From NCBI RefSeq assembly GCF_000702005.1, contig NZ_JNKI01000013.1, forward strand, positions 1 through 64,000: a DNA stretch of 64,000 nt. Direction: 5' to 3'. The DNA comes from Selenomonas sp. ND2010 (GTDB taxonomy: Bacteria; Bacillota; Negativicutes; Selenomonadales; Selenomonadaceae). The notes beneath the pieces were generated by a model, which was given only the letters and a program-made list of their open reading frames with translations, searched no databases and was not told the origin of the DNA. The position numbers were made by a program, and so were the translations under genes. Shown piece by piece: positions 54,601-63,523 of this stretch (the first letter of the stretch is position 1; each line of letters starts with the position of its first letter).

Positions 54601-57600
54601 TTATTTTTCTTGTTCCTCGGCCTCCGCACGCCACTGATTCAGGATTTCCGCTGCGCGCTGACGCACTGCTGCCAGTACCGTTTCACGCAGCTGTCCCACA
54701 AGCGGACCGTCCGATTCGGCGGCCTCTGGCTCAATCCCCTGAAAAGCCAATTCGGCCATCAAGCGACGGAATGTTTCTTCGGGATCACGGTACCAATGAC
54801 TTCCGCGAATCCGCAGGAAATTCCATCCCAAACGTTCGAGCACTGCCTGTTGACAACGTTCTTCCGCTGCCTGCTGGACACTGCTCACCCAATGTTCCCC
54901 ATCACAATCAATAGCCACCTTTTGCCCCTGGCCTAAAACCACCATATCAATCGTATAGGCACCAACGGCAAAGTGCTTCTCTACATGATAGCCATAACGT
55001 ACCAGTTCGCGATATACTGCCGCAGCTAGTGAGGACTCCTCCTCTTCGCTTCGCACCATATCCCGTACCGGATTATTGGCATACTCAATAAGACCACGGC
55101 GAATATCATCGGTTTTCAAATCTTCGACATCCATGGAATGGAAAATCCAAAGCTGGTCACGTGCGCGGCTGGCCGCTACATTATAGCGCTTGCTATTACT
55201 GCCATTGTGCCCCTCCGAGAGCAGCCGCAGTGAACGTCCGTCTTCCCCACTATCCACCAAGGAAAGGAATATGATATCCCGCTCGTCTCCCTGGAAACGA
55301 GCCGGATTGCCACAGAGGAACTGATAGTCCTCCAACACGGTAATTCCAAGGCGCCGGACCGCCATTTCCCGGATAACTTTCGCTTGTTCATCCCCCAGCA
55401 TAGAGATCGCCCCAAATGTCTTTCCTTGGTATTCTGGCTGCTCTAAGCAGGCCGCAAATACTGCCACAATTTCCTCCGCTTCCCGATAATTGTGTTTTTG
55501 CGTACGCTCGCCTGCAGTCTTTACATCAACCAGCGGCATCAAAGGACTGCTGCCGGATTCGCGCAAGGGACGAATGCGTCCATCATAAACCAACTGATTG
55601 CTGTAACCAATAATCTCCGGCACACAGCGAAAATGCTCGGTGAGCATCCGCGCTTCAAAATTCATCTGCGCGATATCGTAAAGCGAAGTATCCATCGTAT
55701 ACAAAGAAGCATGCTTGATAACCCCCTGTATGGAGGCATTCTGCAAACGGGTGATGTCTTCAGCCATCACACCGACAGCCGATGGACTAACCTGTTTATC
55801 ATCTCCCACGATGATGACTTTTTTTCCGAAATAGAGCAGTGGCAAAGCTGTGATATCAGCCTGGCTGGCTTCATCAATCAAAAGAATGTCAAATTTCTCA
55901 CTCTCCGGCTTTAAATTCTGCCATACCCGCGAAAGCGGCATAATCCAAGCAGGAACCGCCGCCTGAGCCTCCAACATGCATTGGCGTGCCTCGCGAATAT
56001 GACGTGCTGCATATTTGCCTTTCCCCCGGCCAATCTTAGCTACCGCTTTGCTCCAGCCAATCAGACTGGACTGAAGATTGCTCCCCGATACATCTTTGAG
56101 CAGATGATACCAGGACAATTTTTCCGCCAATTCCGTTGTTGTCTGATGAAGTCGTGCCGTCAAATCATGAATTTGCTGCGAAAGTTCCCGCATATCATCC
56201 TGTGGCACATCTTCCAGTTCCTGCTTGAACTGTAAATAAAGCCATGCCAAAGACAGATTATCCGGCGGAACAGCGTCCGCAAAGCCATCAGCCTGCTCAC
56301 GGATATACTGCGCCCAAAGCGGTGCTGCCGTCGCCAATCGGTCGATAAGCTCCTGACGGCGGAGGTAGCTCTCCTTAAGCCGATCATCCTTTGCCAGCCG
56401 CTCATAGGCTTCGGCATATAGTTCTGCATCCCCTTCCAAGAGGGCTTTTGCAAACATTCTGGCCACAATACCATCCGCTGCGACGACTGCCAGTCGGGAT
56501 TTTTCCAAAGGATCTTCTTCCCGGCTCTCTTCTTCACAAAGAGCCAAGAGTCTCTGCCAACGGGGAAAATCATTCTCCAACCAGGAAAGCTGCTCTTGCA
56601 ATTTCTGGTGTGGGGTCAGATAACTGCCCCCCTCGTAAACGACATCCGCAATCACCCCTGCACGACGCCAGCGGAGCATCAGTTCATCCCAAACCTTTGG
56701 ATACCAATCAAGGAGCTCTTGTATTTCTTGCCAGCGAGCACTTACCAAGTCATCAATATCATCTTCGTTCTGGGCTAGTTCCTCATAGGAAATCATGCCA
56801 TACGGTACGAGCAGTTGCGACCACTCACGGCGCACCGTCTCACGGGCCTGATGCAGCGAAACATACTGCATCGCCAATTGGCAATCCCTGCGGCTCGCCA
56901 ATGGCTTGCCATCAATGCAGAAACCAAGCTGTACGGCCTTCCATTCCCGATGACGCAACCGGTTCCAAAGGGAAAGATGACCATCCGCATCAAACGCCTC
57001 GGCCAGCTCCGAAAGCAACTGAATTAAATCCTTATCCAATGGCCGATCCAATTTATAATCGAACTCGCGCCCGAAAAAACGCGTCATCGACTGTTGCTTG
57101 AGCTGCTGAACCCTGCGGATATCCCGGCCGAGCATCTCCCAAACCTCACGATGAGCGCCTCCCTGCTGACCTGCCAAAACAGCCTCGCGGGCCCACTCCT
57201 GCTGAAACCTTGAAAAATCGATTGTCTGATATAACGCATTCGTCTCTTGGAGCATATCGGCGGAAAACTCCTCCGTCACCCGGCGCCCCTTCCGCAGGAC
57301 ATGACCTTCACCATCCAGCGACACCTCGGCAAAACCTGCCAACAATTCTTCTTTTTCCTGTTGCCGGGAAATCGCCTGCCCTAAAGCCGCCGCTGCCTCT
57401 GCTGGTAGCAACAGTTCCGATCGGTCCGGCAATTTCTCGCCAAGTTCCGCCAACAATTGCGCATCAAATGCGGCATTTGACGCATAGAGCTCCAAAAACT
57501 CCGCCTCAGAAAGTGGCAGCGATGCCCCCTCCTCAATCTCTCCGGGGATCACCCCTGCCAGTTCCTCATGCTCATGCAAAAATGCTGCCATCCGCGAAAG

Positions 57601-59100
57601 CGACCAGGCCTTTCCATCCAACAGGAAATAATCGCGCCGAGCCTCCATACGCTGGATATTTTCCAGTCGCGTGCGCAGTTCTGTCAACTGCTGGAGCAGC
57701 TCATGACGTTCAACGGTCAGCGTTTCTGCCGCCTGATACATTTCCTCAGCCGAAGAACGGGAAAGCCGATCACAAATCCCGCTAACCGAATGCTCCATAT
57801 CTTTGCGGGAATCCTCCAGCAGCGACACACAGAGATCCTGTATACCGGCCGGCAATTTTTCTTTCAGCACCGCCAGCGCCTTTGACGTAGCACTAGTCAC
57901 CAGCACCCGCTGTCCCTTGGCTAAAAAATGCCCCAACAAATTTGCAATCGTATGGGTCTTGCCTGTCCCCGGCGGCCCCTGAACCACTACAGCCGATGCC
58001 TGCTCTATTTTGCGTGCGATGGCCAACTGTTCGGCATTCGCCTGTTTCGTGAGTAATATATCTTCTGCCTCACCGCGAATATCTTCCAAACTTACCGTCA
58101 TTGGCTCCGACGGCGCTTTGCCATACGCAGGGTCCACGATCTCCAGCAGTGCCGTCGGCACTCCCCCATGATTATCCACATACGCCATCATTCCGGCAAT
58201 CGCCCGTTCCAGCCCAGCATTATGACGGCGCAGAAACATCACCTGGCGCGGATAAACCAAATACCAATCCGTCGGCAAAATATCAAAGCGCTTCTCGGCA
58301 AAACGGCAATTAGGGGTCAATGCCGGAACAGCCTCCTGCAGGAACGATACCAGCTCCCCATCCAACGGATGAAGATCCGCCTCATCAAGCTGCGTGGAAA
58401 AGGCACGGATTCCATCGCCTTCTATCCCAGGCATATCCTGAAACATGTCCCCATAGAGTTCCGTTGGATAATCCGTATCGAGCAGTTGCATCTTCCCCTT
58501 CTTATCATAATGAAGGCACACTCGCTTCAATACAATCGGGTGATGAATGGCCGCATCCAATCCACTGTAAAACATCCCGTCGCCAACCATTAGCTCCAGT
58601 TGTTCTGGTTCCTGACGACAGCGGTCATATAATTCATAAAGAGTCATGAACAACGCCTGCGTACGGCTTTTGACCATTTCTCCCGCCCGCCATAAAGTAC
58701 GCCGGCGCTTCCAGTCCTCAAACGCGGCAATGCGCACCCCCGAATCAACAAAGCGCTCGGTAATCTCCCCCAGCCGCGGATCCTTACGCATCCGTTCTTC
58801 ACGAACCTCAATATCCACCGTCTCAAAATTTCGCCAATCCGGAGTACGCACCCAACCTACCAAATCAAACGGCATTTCGGGGCAGGCTGTAAATTCCGGC
58901 TTCTCAACCTCCAGCAGTACGCCCTCGTGGCCTTCTTCCCCGGAATTTTTCCAAACATGGATGCGCTTCGGGTCAATCGGCAGCTCATCAAAAAACAGCG
59001 TCCATTCCTGATCCTTGATATTTCGAATCAATTGCTGACGTAAGCTGCATACCTGCCGGATATAATCAAATAATTTCAATACTTTTTTCTGATTATCCAT
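54601..59100 (-). CDS. Giant superfamily 1 helicase fused to a PD-(D/E)xK-type nuclease
   Basis: The protein has 1499 residues. An uncharacterised N-terminal part (about 1-350) is followed by a COG1112-like helicase: Walker A QGPPGTGKTHT (about 374), a long helical insert, DEASQ (about 1075), motif V GDERDIIFLSLV (about 1267) and motif VI ASRARDQLW (about 1308). The C-terminal 110 residues look like a DUF559/MTES_1575-type nuclease (YTIDMVVLG, then AIDCDGEHW). GAGGA lies just before ATG 59100; ATG 59121 is the alternative. It lies next to a tRNA cluster. A nucleic-acid-targeting, possibly defence-related role is inferred. Confidence 0.88.
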   Translation of the reverse strand: MDNQKKVLKLFDYIRQVCSLRQQLIRNIKDQEWTLFFDELPIDPKRIHVWKNSGEEGHEGVLLEVEKPEFTACPEMPFDLVGWVRTPDWRNFETVDIEVREERMRKDPRLGEITERFVDSGVRIAAFEDWKRRRTLWRAGEMVKSRTQALFMTLYELYDRCRQEPEQLELMVGDGMFYSGLDAAIHHPIVLKRVCLHYDKKGKMQLLDTDYPTELYGDMFQDMPGIEGDGIRAFSTQLDEADLHPLDGELVSFLQEAVPALTPNCRFAEKRFDILPTDWYLVYPRQVMFLRRHNAGLERAIAGMMAYVDNHGGVPTALLEIVDPAYGKAPSEPMTVSLEDIRGEAEDILLTKQANAEQLAIARKIEQASAVVVQGPPGTGKTHTIANLLGHFLAKGQRVLVTSATSKALAVLKEKLPAGIQDLCVSLLEDSRKDMEHSVSGICDRLSRSSAEEMYQAAETLTVERHELLQQLTELRTRLENIQRMEARRDYFLLDGKAWSLSRMAAFLHEHEELAGVIPGEIEEGASLPLSEAEFLELYASNAAFDAQLLAELGEKLPDRSELLLPAEAAAALGQAISRQQEKEELLAGFAEVSLDGEGHVLRKGRRVTEEFSADMLQETNALYQTIDFSRFQQEWAREAVLAGQQGGAHREVWEMLGRDIRRVQQLKQQSMTRFFGREFDYKLDRPLDKDLIQLLSELAEAFDADGHLSLWNRLRHREWKAVQLGFCIDGKPLASRRDCQLAMQYVSLHQARETVRREWSQLLVPYGMISYEELAQNEDDIDDLVSARWQEIQELLDWYPKVWDELMLRWRRAGVIADVVYEGGSYLTPHQKLQEQLSWLENDFPRWQRLLALCEEESREEDPLEKSRLAVVAADGIVARMFAKALLEGDAELYAEAYERLAKDDRLKESYLRRQELIDRLATAAPLWAQYIREQADGFADAVPPDNLSLAWLYLQFKQELEDVPQDDMRELSQQIHDLTARLHQTTTELAEKLSWYHLLKDVSGSNLQSSLIGWSKAVAKIGRGKGKYAARHIREARQCMLEAQAAVPAWIMPLSRVWQNLKPESEKFDILLIDEASQADITALPLLYFGKKVIIVGDDKQVSPSAVGVMAEDITRLQNASIQGVIKHASLYTMDTSLYDIAQMNFEARMLTEHFRCVPEIIGYSNQLVYDGRIRPLRESGSSPLMPLVDVKTAGERTQKHNYREAEEIVAVFAACLEQPEYQGKTFGAISMLGDEQAKVIREMAVRRLGITVLEDYQFLCGNPARFQGDERDIIFLSLVDSGEDGRSLRLLSEGHNGSNSKRYNVAASRARDQLWIFHSMDVEDLKTDDIRRGLIEYANNPVRDMVRSEEEESSLAAAVYRELVRYGYHVEKHFAVGAYTIDMVVLGQGQKVAIDCDGEHWVSSVQQAAEERCQQAVLERLGWNFLRIRGSHWYRDPEETFRRLMAELAFQGIEPEAAESDGPLVGQLRETVLAAVRQRAAEILNQWRAEAEEQEK

Positions 59101-59120
59101 ATATTCCTCGAATTCATCCA

Positions 59121-59196
59121 CTAATCCACATAAAACGCATTGTTATCCCCAAGAATTTTCTTTTATCCACATGACTGTGGATAAAAATGTGGATAA
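59121..59196. repeat. DnaA-box cluster 1a
   Basis: Perfect boxes occur at 59163-59171 (TTATCCACA) and at 59176-59184 and 59188-59196 (TGTGGATAA). Near matches lie at 59122-59130 and 59143-59151. A further perfect box at 59325-59333 and a near box at 59310-59318 lie close by. The cluster covers the promoter region of the giant helicase gene. Confidence 0.75.
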
Positions 59197-59255
59197 CCTC
59201 AAGAATTTTCCCATACTCTGCCTCTATTCTACTGATTTTTTGGCTTTCGTGCAAT

Positions 59256-59296
59256 AAAAAAAGCCCTGACATTGACTACTAAAGCCAATGCCAAAG
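59256..59296 (-). terminator. Possible terminator after the secreted RelA/SpoT-like gene
   Basis: GGCATTG and CAATGTC can pair across a loop, followed by AGGGCTTTTTTT on the minus strand. The stem is imperfect. Confidence 0.5.
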
Positions 59297-59333
59297 CCAA
59301 TCGACAGATTTATACACAAGAGGATGTGGATAA

Positions 59334-60155
59334 TTATGCTGCCTGTCCTTTTTTCCCCCCCCAAGTCACCTTGTCCGCCCCAGCAGGCATAATGACATGG
59401 TTGTTATACACGATACTCATACGAGTCGCCTCTGCCCGTTCCTGCTCCGTAGCCTGGGGATTGCGACGAATCTCATAAACCTCATGCGAAACCTGTTTTA
59501 TCGCATAGGATTGTGCCGTATGGAACTGAAGCTCCACTCTTACGCCCTCCGAACTCATAAGCTGGGCATTGATGCCCTGATAGAATTTACCGCCCCAGGC
59601 GTTGCGGAATTTGATCACCGTAAATCCCGCAGCCTCTAGCTGATGCAGTGCCTTCGGAACCTGAAGTGCATAAGACTTTTCATCGACTACCAGCGTATAC
59701 CGCAGCACATCACTGATTGCCGCGGCTGCCACGTCCAAACTCTCGTGTTTTTCCTCTGCATCCGCCAGGATTTTTCCCGACAGGCTGTCGGCGCGCTTGA
59801 AGCGGTTTTCCAAACCTTCCAGATAAGCACCATCTGTTTCCAGCTGCTGCATGGCAGCCGTGATACCGTCCTCAGCCTCACGGGCCTTGAGCAAAAGCTG
59901 CGCCGCCAGGATATCTGCCTGCTCGCGTCGTTCCCGGCGCTTCGCCTCGCGCTCATCGCTGTAATCGGCCAGCTCCACAACTGCAGCTAACGATTCGTCA
60001 TTTGTTGCTGCAGCATAACTATGGGAAACATTCACCGGCGCGACTACCGCCATCATCAGCATGACCGTCGCTGTCAGCGTACGGGCTGCCCAGCCCGCAC
60101 AAAGCAGCTTACGGGCTGAATATCTCGATACCTTCTTTTTCATGTCGTATTTCAT
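59334..60155 (-). CDS. Exported protein with a RelA/SpoT-like nucleotidyltransferase-type domain
   Basis: The 273-residue protein has an N-terminal signal sequence (positive start, hydrophobic residues about 26-48, cut near SYA-AA), a charged helical part (about 65-140) and a C-terminal domain (about 147-235). That domain has ISDVLRYTLVV, YQGIN and VELQFHT in the order of the RelA/SpoT conserved blocks (D-x-x-R, YxxxH/N, ExQxRT). Similar domains occur in polymorphic toxins. An exported (p)ppGpp-synthetase-like fold is unusual. Catalytic competence cannot be judged. GGAGGTAG precedes the ATG. Confidence 0.8.
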   Translation of the reverse strand: MKYDMKKKVSRYSARKLLCAGWAARTLTATVMLMMAVVAPVNVSHSYAAATNDESLAAVVELADYSDEREAKRRERREQADILAAQLLLKAREAEDGITAAMQQLETDGAYLEGLENRFKRADSLSGKILADAEEKHESLDVAAAAISDVLRYTLVVDEKSYALQVPKALHQLEAAGFTVIKFRNAWGGKFYQGINAQLMSSEGVRVELQFHTAQSYAIKQVSHEVYEIRRNPQATEQERAEATRMSIVYNNHVIMPAGADKVTWGGKKGQAA

Positions 60156-60272
60156 AATTCTACCTCCAAACCATCAATACTGGTTTTCTCGGCTTTCTCT
60201 TACGACATTTATTATAGAAAACGATTCTTGAAACAAACTGGTTGATAATGAAAACTATATGAAGCCTCTTAA

Positions 60273-60677
60273 TTACCCCAGTTTATCCGCATATTCATCC
60301 CCCAGGATAGTCCGAATTTTTTCCTTTGCCTGTCTGCGGACTTCCTCAGTGATATAGAGCTGTGCCAATACAATCGCAGCGGCAATAACCGATGCATCAT
60401 CCGTATAGCCCACCAGCGGAATAAAATCAGAAATCACATCAATCGGGGAAATCAGATACCCCAACGCCCCATAGATTCCCACCTTGACTTTCATCGGGCA
60501 ATTCGGTTGTTTCGTCACATAATAAAGCTGCAGGGCTTGATAAAGAACTTTCACGCCAATTTGTGCTGCATTCTTTTTTATCTTATTCCAAAATCCTTCC
60601 TCCGAGAATTTTTTCTCGTATTTCTCCGGATTGATTTTTTTCAGCTCTTCTTCGGAAACATGAATCTTTTCTGCCAT
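60273..60677 (-). CDS. DUF1232 (YkvA-like) membrane protein
   Basis: The 134-residue protein contains the DUF1232 core GALGYLISPIDVISDFIPLVGYTDDA (about residues 68-95), with one or two hydrophobic helices around it. The function of this widespread family is unknown. AGGAGG lies before the ATG. It is followed by its own untranslated end and lies upstream of the secreted protein gene on the same strand. Confidence 0.88.
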   Translation of the reverse strand: MAEKIHVSEEELKKINPEKYEKKFSEEGFWNKIKKNAAQIGVKVLYQALQLYYVTKQPNCPMKVKVGIYGALGYLISPIDVISDFIPLVGYTDDASVIAAAIVLAQLYITEEVRRQAKEKIRTILGDEYADKLG

Positions 60678-60698
60678 GGGATAAAACCTCCTAGCTGA

Positions 60699-60746
60699 TA
60701 AAAAAACGATGCCAGGTCCATTATCAAGGGCTCAGCATCGTTTTTC
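60699..60746 (-). terminator. Terminator after the coiled-coil protein gene
   Basis: AACGATGCTGAGC pairs with its near complement, and TTTTTT follows on the minus strand. Confidence 0.8.
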
Positions 60747-60759
60747 CAAGAATTTCTTT

Positions 60760-60963
60760 TTACTTTTTGAGCGTTTCCAATACAGCGCTCGGGCTCATGT
60801 TTTCTTTCTTCATGAACTCCAGCAGTTCCTTATAATCGGTCTTTGCTTTCTGCTCGTTAAGGTCTGCAAGCTCTGCTTTCAGTTTTTTGAGCTCCGCCTG
60901 TTTCTTAGCAATTTTCGCCTCGATCTTAGCAATTTTTTCTTCGTAATTTGCAGTTCTAGCCAT
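60760..60963 (-). CDS. Small lysine-rich coiled-coil protein
   Basis: The 67-residue protein begins MARTANYEEKIAKIEAKIAK and consists mostly of a heptad-like coiled coil rich in Lys, Glu and Ala. A short conserved-looking end follows (YKELLEFMKKENMSPSAVLETLKK), reminiscent of the H-NS-like or flagellar-export-type helical hairpins, but no family is certain. GGAGA precedes the ATG and a terminator follows. Confidence 0.75.
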   Translation of the reverse strand: MARTANYEEKIAKIEAKIAKKQAELKKLKAELADLNEQKAKTDYKELLEFMKKENMSPSAVLETLKK

Positions 60964-61066
60964 TTGAATTTCTCCTTTTAAAATAATCTAGAATCGATTA
61001 CCTTTAGTCTTTTTTTATTATACAAGATTATCCTTAAAAAGACAAAAAATTTTTCTTTTCAAACGG

Positions 61067-62053
61067 TTAGAAACGATTAAACCATTCCTGTATTTCCTCA
61101 CGTTTTATTTTTTGCTGCAAGGCCAGCTGTAACAAGATCCGCGCCTTTTGCGGATTTAAACTTTCACTGCGAAGTATTTGGGCTTCTTCATACGATTTCT
61201 CCGCATAAGTTACTTGTCCTGCATAACCACGCGTACTGCGCACGACGGTCACACCAGCTTTTACTGCCTGCGCCAGCTTTTGCTCGACCGGAGCAGGCAG
61301 GCTCCCATTTCCCATACCAGCATAAACGATTCCCTGGGCCCCCGCCTTTACCGCCGCCTCAACCAAAAGGCCATCATCGCCGGCATAGCCATAGAGGATC
61401 CGCACATCGGGAAGCTCCCGAATCGTTTCGCAAAACTTAAGGCTTCCCTCAAGATGCGTAAATTCACTGCGACGGGTAAATTTCACTACTCCGTCGTCCA
61501 CACTCCCCAAAGAACCGCCATTCGGCGATTGGAACGTCTGAACAGACATCGTATGTGACTTGGTAACATCATGCGCACCGTCGATTTGATTATTCGTCAC
61601 GACCAACACCCCACGGTCATGAGCCTCCGGGCTTACTGCCACGCGTACAGCATCGAGCAGATTTAGCGGACCATCCGCACTGATAGCCGTAGCCGGCCGC
61701 ATCGCCCCCGTCAAGACGATGGGCTTATCGGTACAAGTCAAAAGACTCAGCAGATATGCCGTCTCCTCCAAGGTATCCGTACCATGGGTGATGACCACAC
61801 CGTCCATTCCCTCGAACGCCAAAAGCTCATTGCAGCGGCGTGCGAGTTTGAGCTGAATCTCCTGTGTCATATCCTTACTGTCAATCGCAGCAATCTGCTC
61901 ACCGGAAACCTCCGCTAACTCGCGAATTTCCGGCACAGCATCGAGCAGGGAATCGATGCCAATAGCCCCCGCTTGATACCCTGTCGTAGCCGTGTCCGAT
62001 TCCGCACTGCCCGCAATTGTACCGCCGGTTGCCAATACATAGATCTTTTTCAT
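61067..62053 (-). CDS. L-asparaginase
   Basis: The enzyme hydrolyses asparagine to aspartate and ammonia. The 328-residue protein has the two active-site threonine signatures ATGGTIAGS near the N-terminus and ITHGTDTLEETAYLL near residue 90. No signal peptide is seen, so it is cytoplasmic. The ATG at 62053 has GGGGAGG seven bases upstream; a TTG two codons earlier is less likely. It lies 2 bases after the HAD phosphatase gene. Confidence 0.95.
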   Translation of the reverse strand: MKKIYVLATGGTIAGSAESDTATTGYQAGAIGIDSLLDAVPEIRELAEVSGEQIAAIDSKDMTQEIQLKLARRCNELLAFEGMDGVVITHGTDTLEETAYLLSLLTCTDKPIVLTGAMRPATAISADGPLNLLDAVRVAVSPEAHDRGVLVVTNNQIDGAHDVTKSHTMSVQTFQSPNGGSLGSVDDGVVKFTRRSEFTHLEGSLKFCETIRELPDVRILYGYAGDDGLLVEAAVKAGAQGIVYAGMGNGSLPAPVEQKLAQAVKAGVTVVRSTRGYAGQVTYAEKSYEEAQILRSESLNPQKARILLQLALQQKIKREEIQEWFNRF

Positions 62054-62055
62054 AC

Positions 62056-62898
62056 TCAAGCCTCCCCGTTTTCTACGATATGCTCCAATATCCAGGCCAT
62101 CAAATGTTCTTCCACTTTACAACCCGTATAATCCGCAACAGCCTTGGTATCCTCATGCGCATTTCCTGATGCAACACCAACATCAGCCCGTTCCAGCATT
62201 TCGTTATCATTCAGATAATCCCCTGCCGCGATAATCCGATAATTCTTCCACGCCGGCAATTGACGAATCTTATCTACCATTGTCCCCTTAGATACGCCCT
62301 TGGCCACAAATTCGTAGTAATTCACTTCAGAATAAAAACTATTCGTTAACGCATCGATACCAAATTTCTTTTCCATACGTTCCACGCGATGAAGCACGGC
62401 CGGTTCCGCACAAATAAAGAACTTAAGCCACGGGGTTTTCTCCGTATCCCGGAGTTTGTCCAACGTACAATGCTCGTACTTATAATACTCAAAAGGAAGA
62501 CGGGGATCATCATACTTTTCATCACTGATGATATGACAATTATCGGCCGTATATACCTCAATACACGCATGCGGAAAAGAATCCCGCACCGCTTCAGCAA
62601 ATCGCGGCCAAACGGACTTATCCTCAGCGAAACGCAAAGGACAAGTCGCCAAAATTTCTCTGCTGTTCCAATCGTAGAGCATCGAACCATTAAAGAAAAT
62701 ACTCGGTGCATTGATCGGCAAATCTTTTACATACCCCTCCGCAGCTTCCGGCGTACGGCCCGTCGCAATCGCAAAACGACCGCCCCCTTCGACAAAGCGG
62801 TTAAGCGCTTCTTTGTTTTCCTCTGAAATCACCCCGCCACGTGGAATCAGCGTGCCATCGAGGTCACTTATCAGCAAAATATTTTCATAAGGTTTCAA
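62056..62898 (-). CDS. Cof-type HAD phosphatase
   Basis: This 280-residue HAD-superfamily phosphatase of the Cof/type IIB group has motif I DLDGTL (residues 12-17), motif II in AIATGRT, a C2 cap in the middle, the conserved Lys in KGVSKGTMV and motif IV GDYLNDNEML. Substrates of this group are typically sugar phosphates or nucleotide cofactors. It forms a two-gene operon with asparaginase. Confidence 0.93.
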   Translation of the reverse strand: MKPYENILLISDLDGTLIPRGGVISEENKEALNRFVEGGGRFAIATGRTPEAAEGYVKDLPINAPSIFFNGSMLYDWNSREILATCPLRFAEDKSVWPRFAEAVRDSFPHACIEVYTADNCHIISDEKYDDPRLPFEYYKYEHCTLDKLRDTEKTPWLKFFICAEPAVLHRVERMEKKFGIDALTNSFYSEVNYYEFVAKGVSKGTMVDKIRQLPAWKNYRIIAAGDYLNDNEMLERADVGVASGNAHEDTKAVADYTGCKVEEHLMAWILEHIVENGEA

Positions 62899-62951
62899 AC
62901 CGCATTCCCCTTCCTATTCCGATTCTGTTTGCGAATAAGTTTATTATAACA

Positions 62952-63302
62952 TCATTTCTCACGTTTTCTAAGTCCATGTCGCGTCCGCCACTGAATCAAG
63001 ATGTGGCGGATAGCCATAATTGGATGATGCAAAAGCATCCGTGGACCACTATAACGCATAATCGCCAAAATCAATTCCCGCTGTGGCTTCGCATAACAAT
63101 GAATCGGACAAACACTACAAAAAGTCTTCGCTGCCATACGCGGACATTTGGCAATACGAATATCCGCATAAGCCGCAATAGCTTCACAATCCGGACAAAG
63201 TTCGTGTCCAGATTCCCGGACATGATGATGACCACGACAGTATATTTTCACAATCTCTCGTACTGTTTTTCGCTCTTCGCTGCGTTTCCATTCTACCTGC
63301 AT
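62952..63302 (-). CDS. YgbA_NO-type protein (nitrosative stress linked)
   Basis: The 116-residue protein fits the YgbA_NO family (PF11756), named for nitrogen-oxide-responsive expression in enteric bacteria. Eight cysteines and several histidines occur (CRGHHH, ELCPDCEAI, KCPRM, CSVCPIHCY), suggesting a metal or Fe-S centre. ATG 63302 with GGGGAGGGG upstream is chosen; the open frame to 63410 runs through the promoter. Its operator is nearly the same as that of hcp, which supports a role against NO. Confidence 0.85.
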   Translation of the reverse strand: MQVEWKRSEERKTVREIVKIYCRGHHHVRESGHELCPDCEAIAAYADIRIAKCPRMAAKTFCSVCPIHCYAKPQRELILAIMRYSGPRMLLHHPIMAIRHILIQWRTRHGLRKREK

Positions 63303-63323
63303 AATAATCCCCTCCCCTTCTTT

Positions 63324-63374
63324 CCCAGCAATTATACCATACCCAAAACTATCCACTAAGTAGCAAATGTTACT
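63324..63374 (-). promoter_or_regulatory. Promoter of the YgbA-like gene with hcp-type operator
   Basis: TATAAT on the minus strand at 63331-63336 puts +1 near 63324. AGTAACATTTGCTACT (minus strand, 63359-63374) is centred at -42.5. Its core GTAACATTTGCTAC differs at one position from the hcp operator. Confidence 0.68.
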
Positions 63375-63383
63375 GGCCCTTTC

Positions 63384-63468
63384 TGTGGATAGCTGTGGAT
63401 AATCCTCCAACTTTTTAACATCTTATCCACAGCTTTTAAGCAACCATCCACAGTGTTTCTGTGGATAA
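63384..63468. repeat. DnaA-box cluster 2
   Basis: Perfect boxes lie at 63394-63402 (TGTGGATAA), 63423-63431 (TTATCCACA) and 63460-63468 (TGTGGATAA). Near matches are at 63384-63392 and 63444-63452. The cluster lies between the YgbA-like gene and the BrnQ-type gene. Confidence 0.75.
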
Positions 63469-63481
63469 CTACTTTTGGTAC

Positions 63482-63515
63482 TAAAAAATGCCCCTGCTCA
63501 TGCAGAGGCATTTCC
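63482..63515 (-). terminator. Terminator after the BrnQ-type gene
   Basis: AAATGCCTCTGC pairs with GCAGGGGCATTT, followed by TTTTAG on the minus strand. Confidence 0.85.
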
Positions 63516-63523
63516 CTATTTCC

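Noticed and set aside
54601-59100. Calling the helicase gene Mokosh type II
   Set aside because: The C-terminal domain has PD-(D/E)xK-type features and no HxK phospholipase D motif.
59121-63468. Calling the DnaA-box clusters oriC
   Set aside because: No dnaA or other origin-linked gene and no strand switch is seen; skew data are not available.
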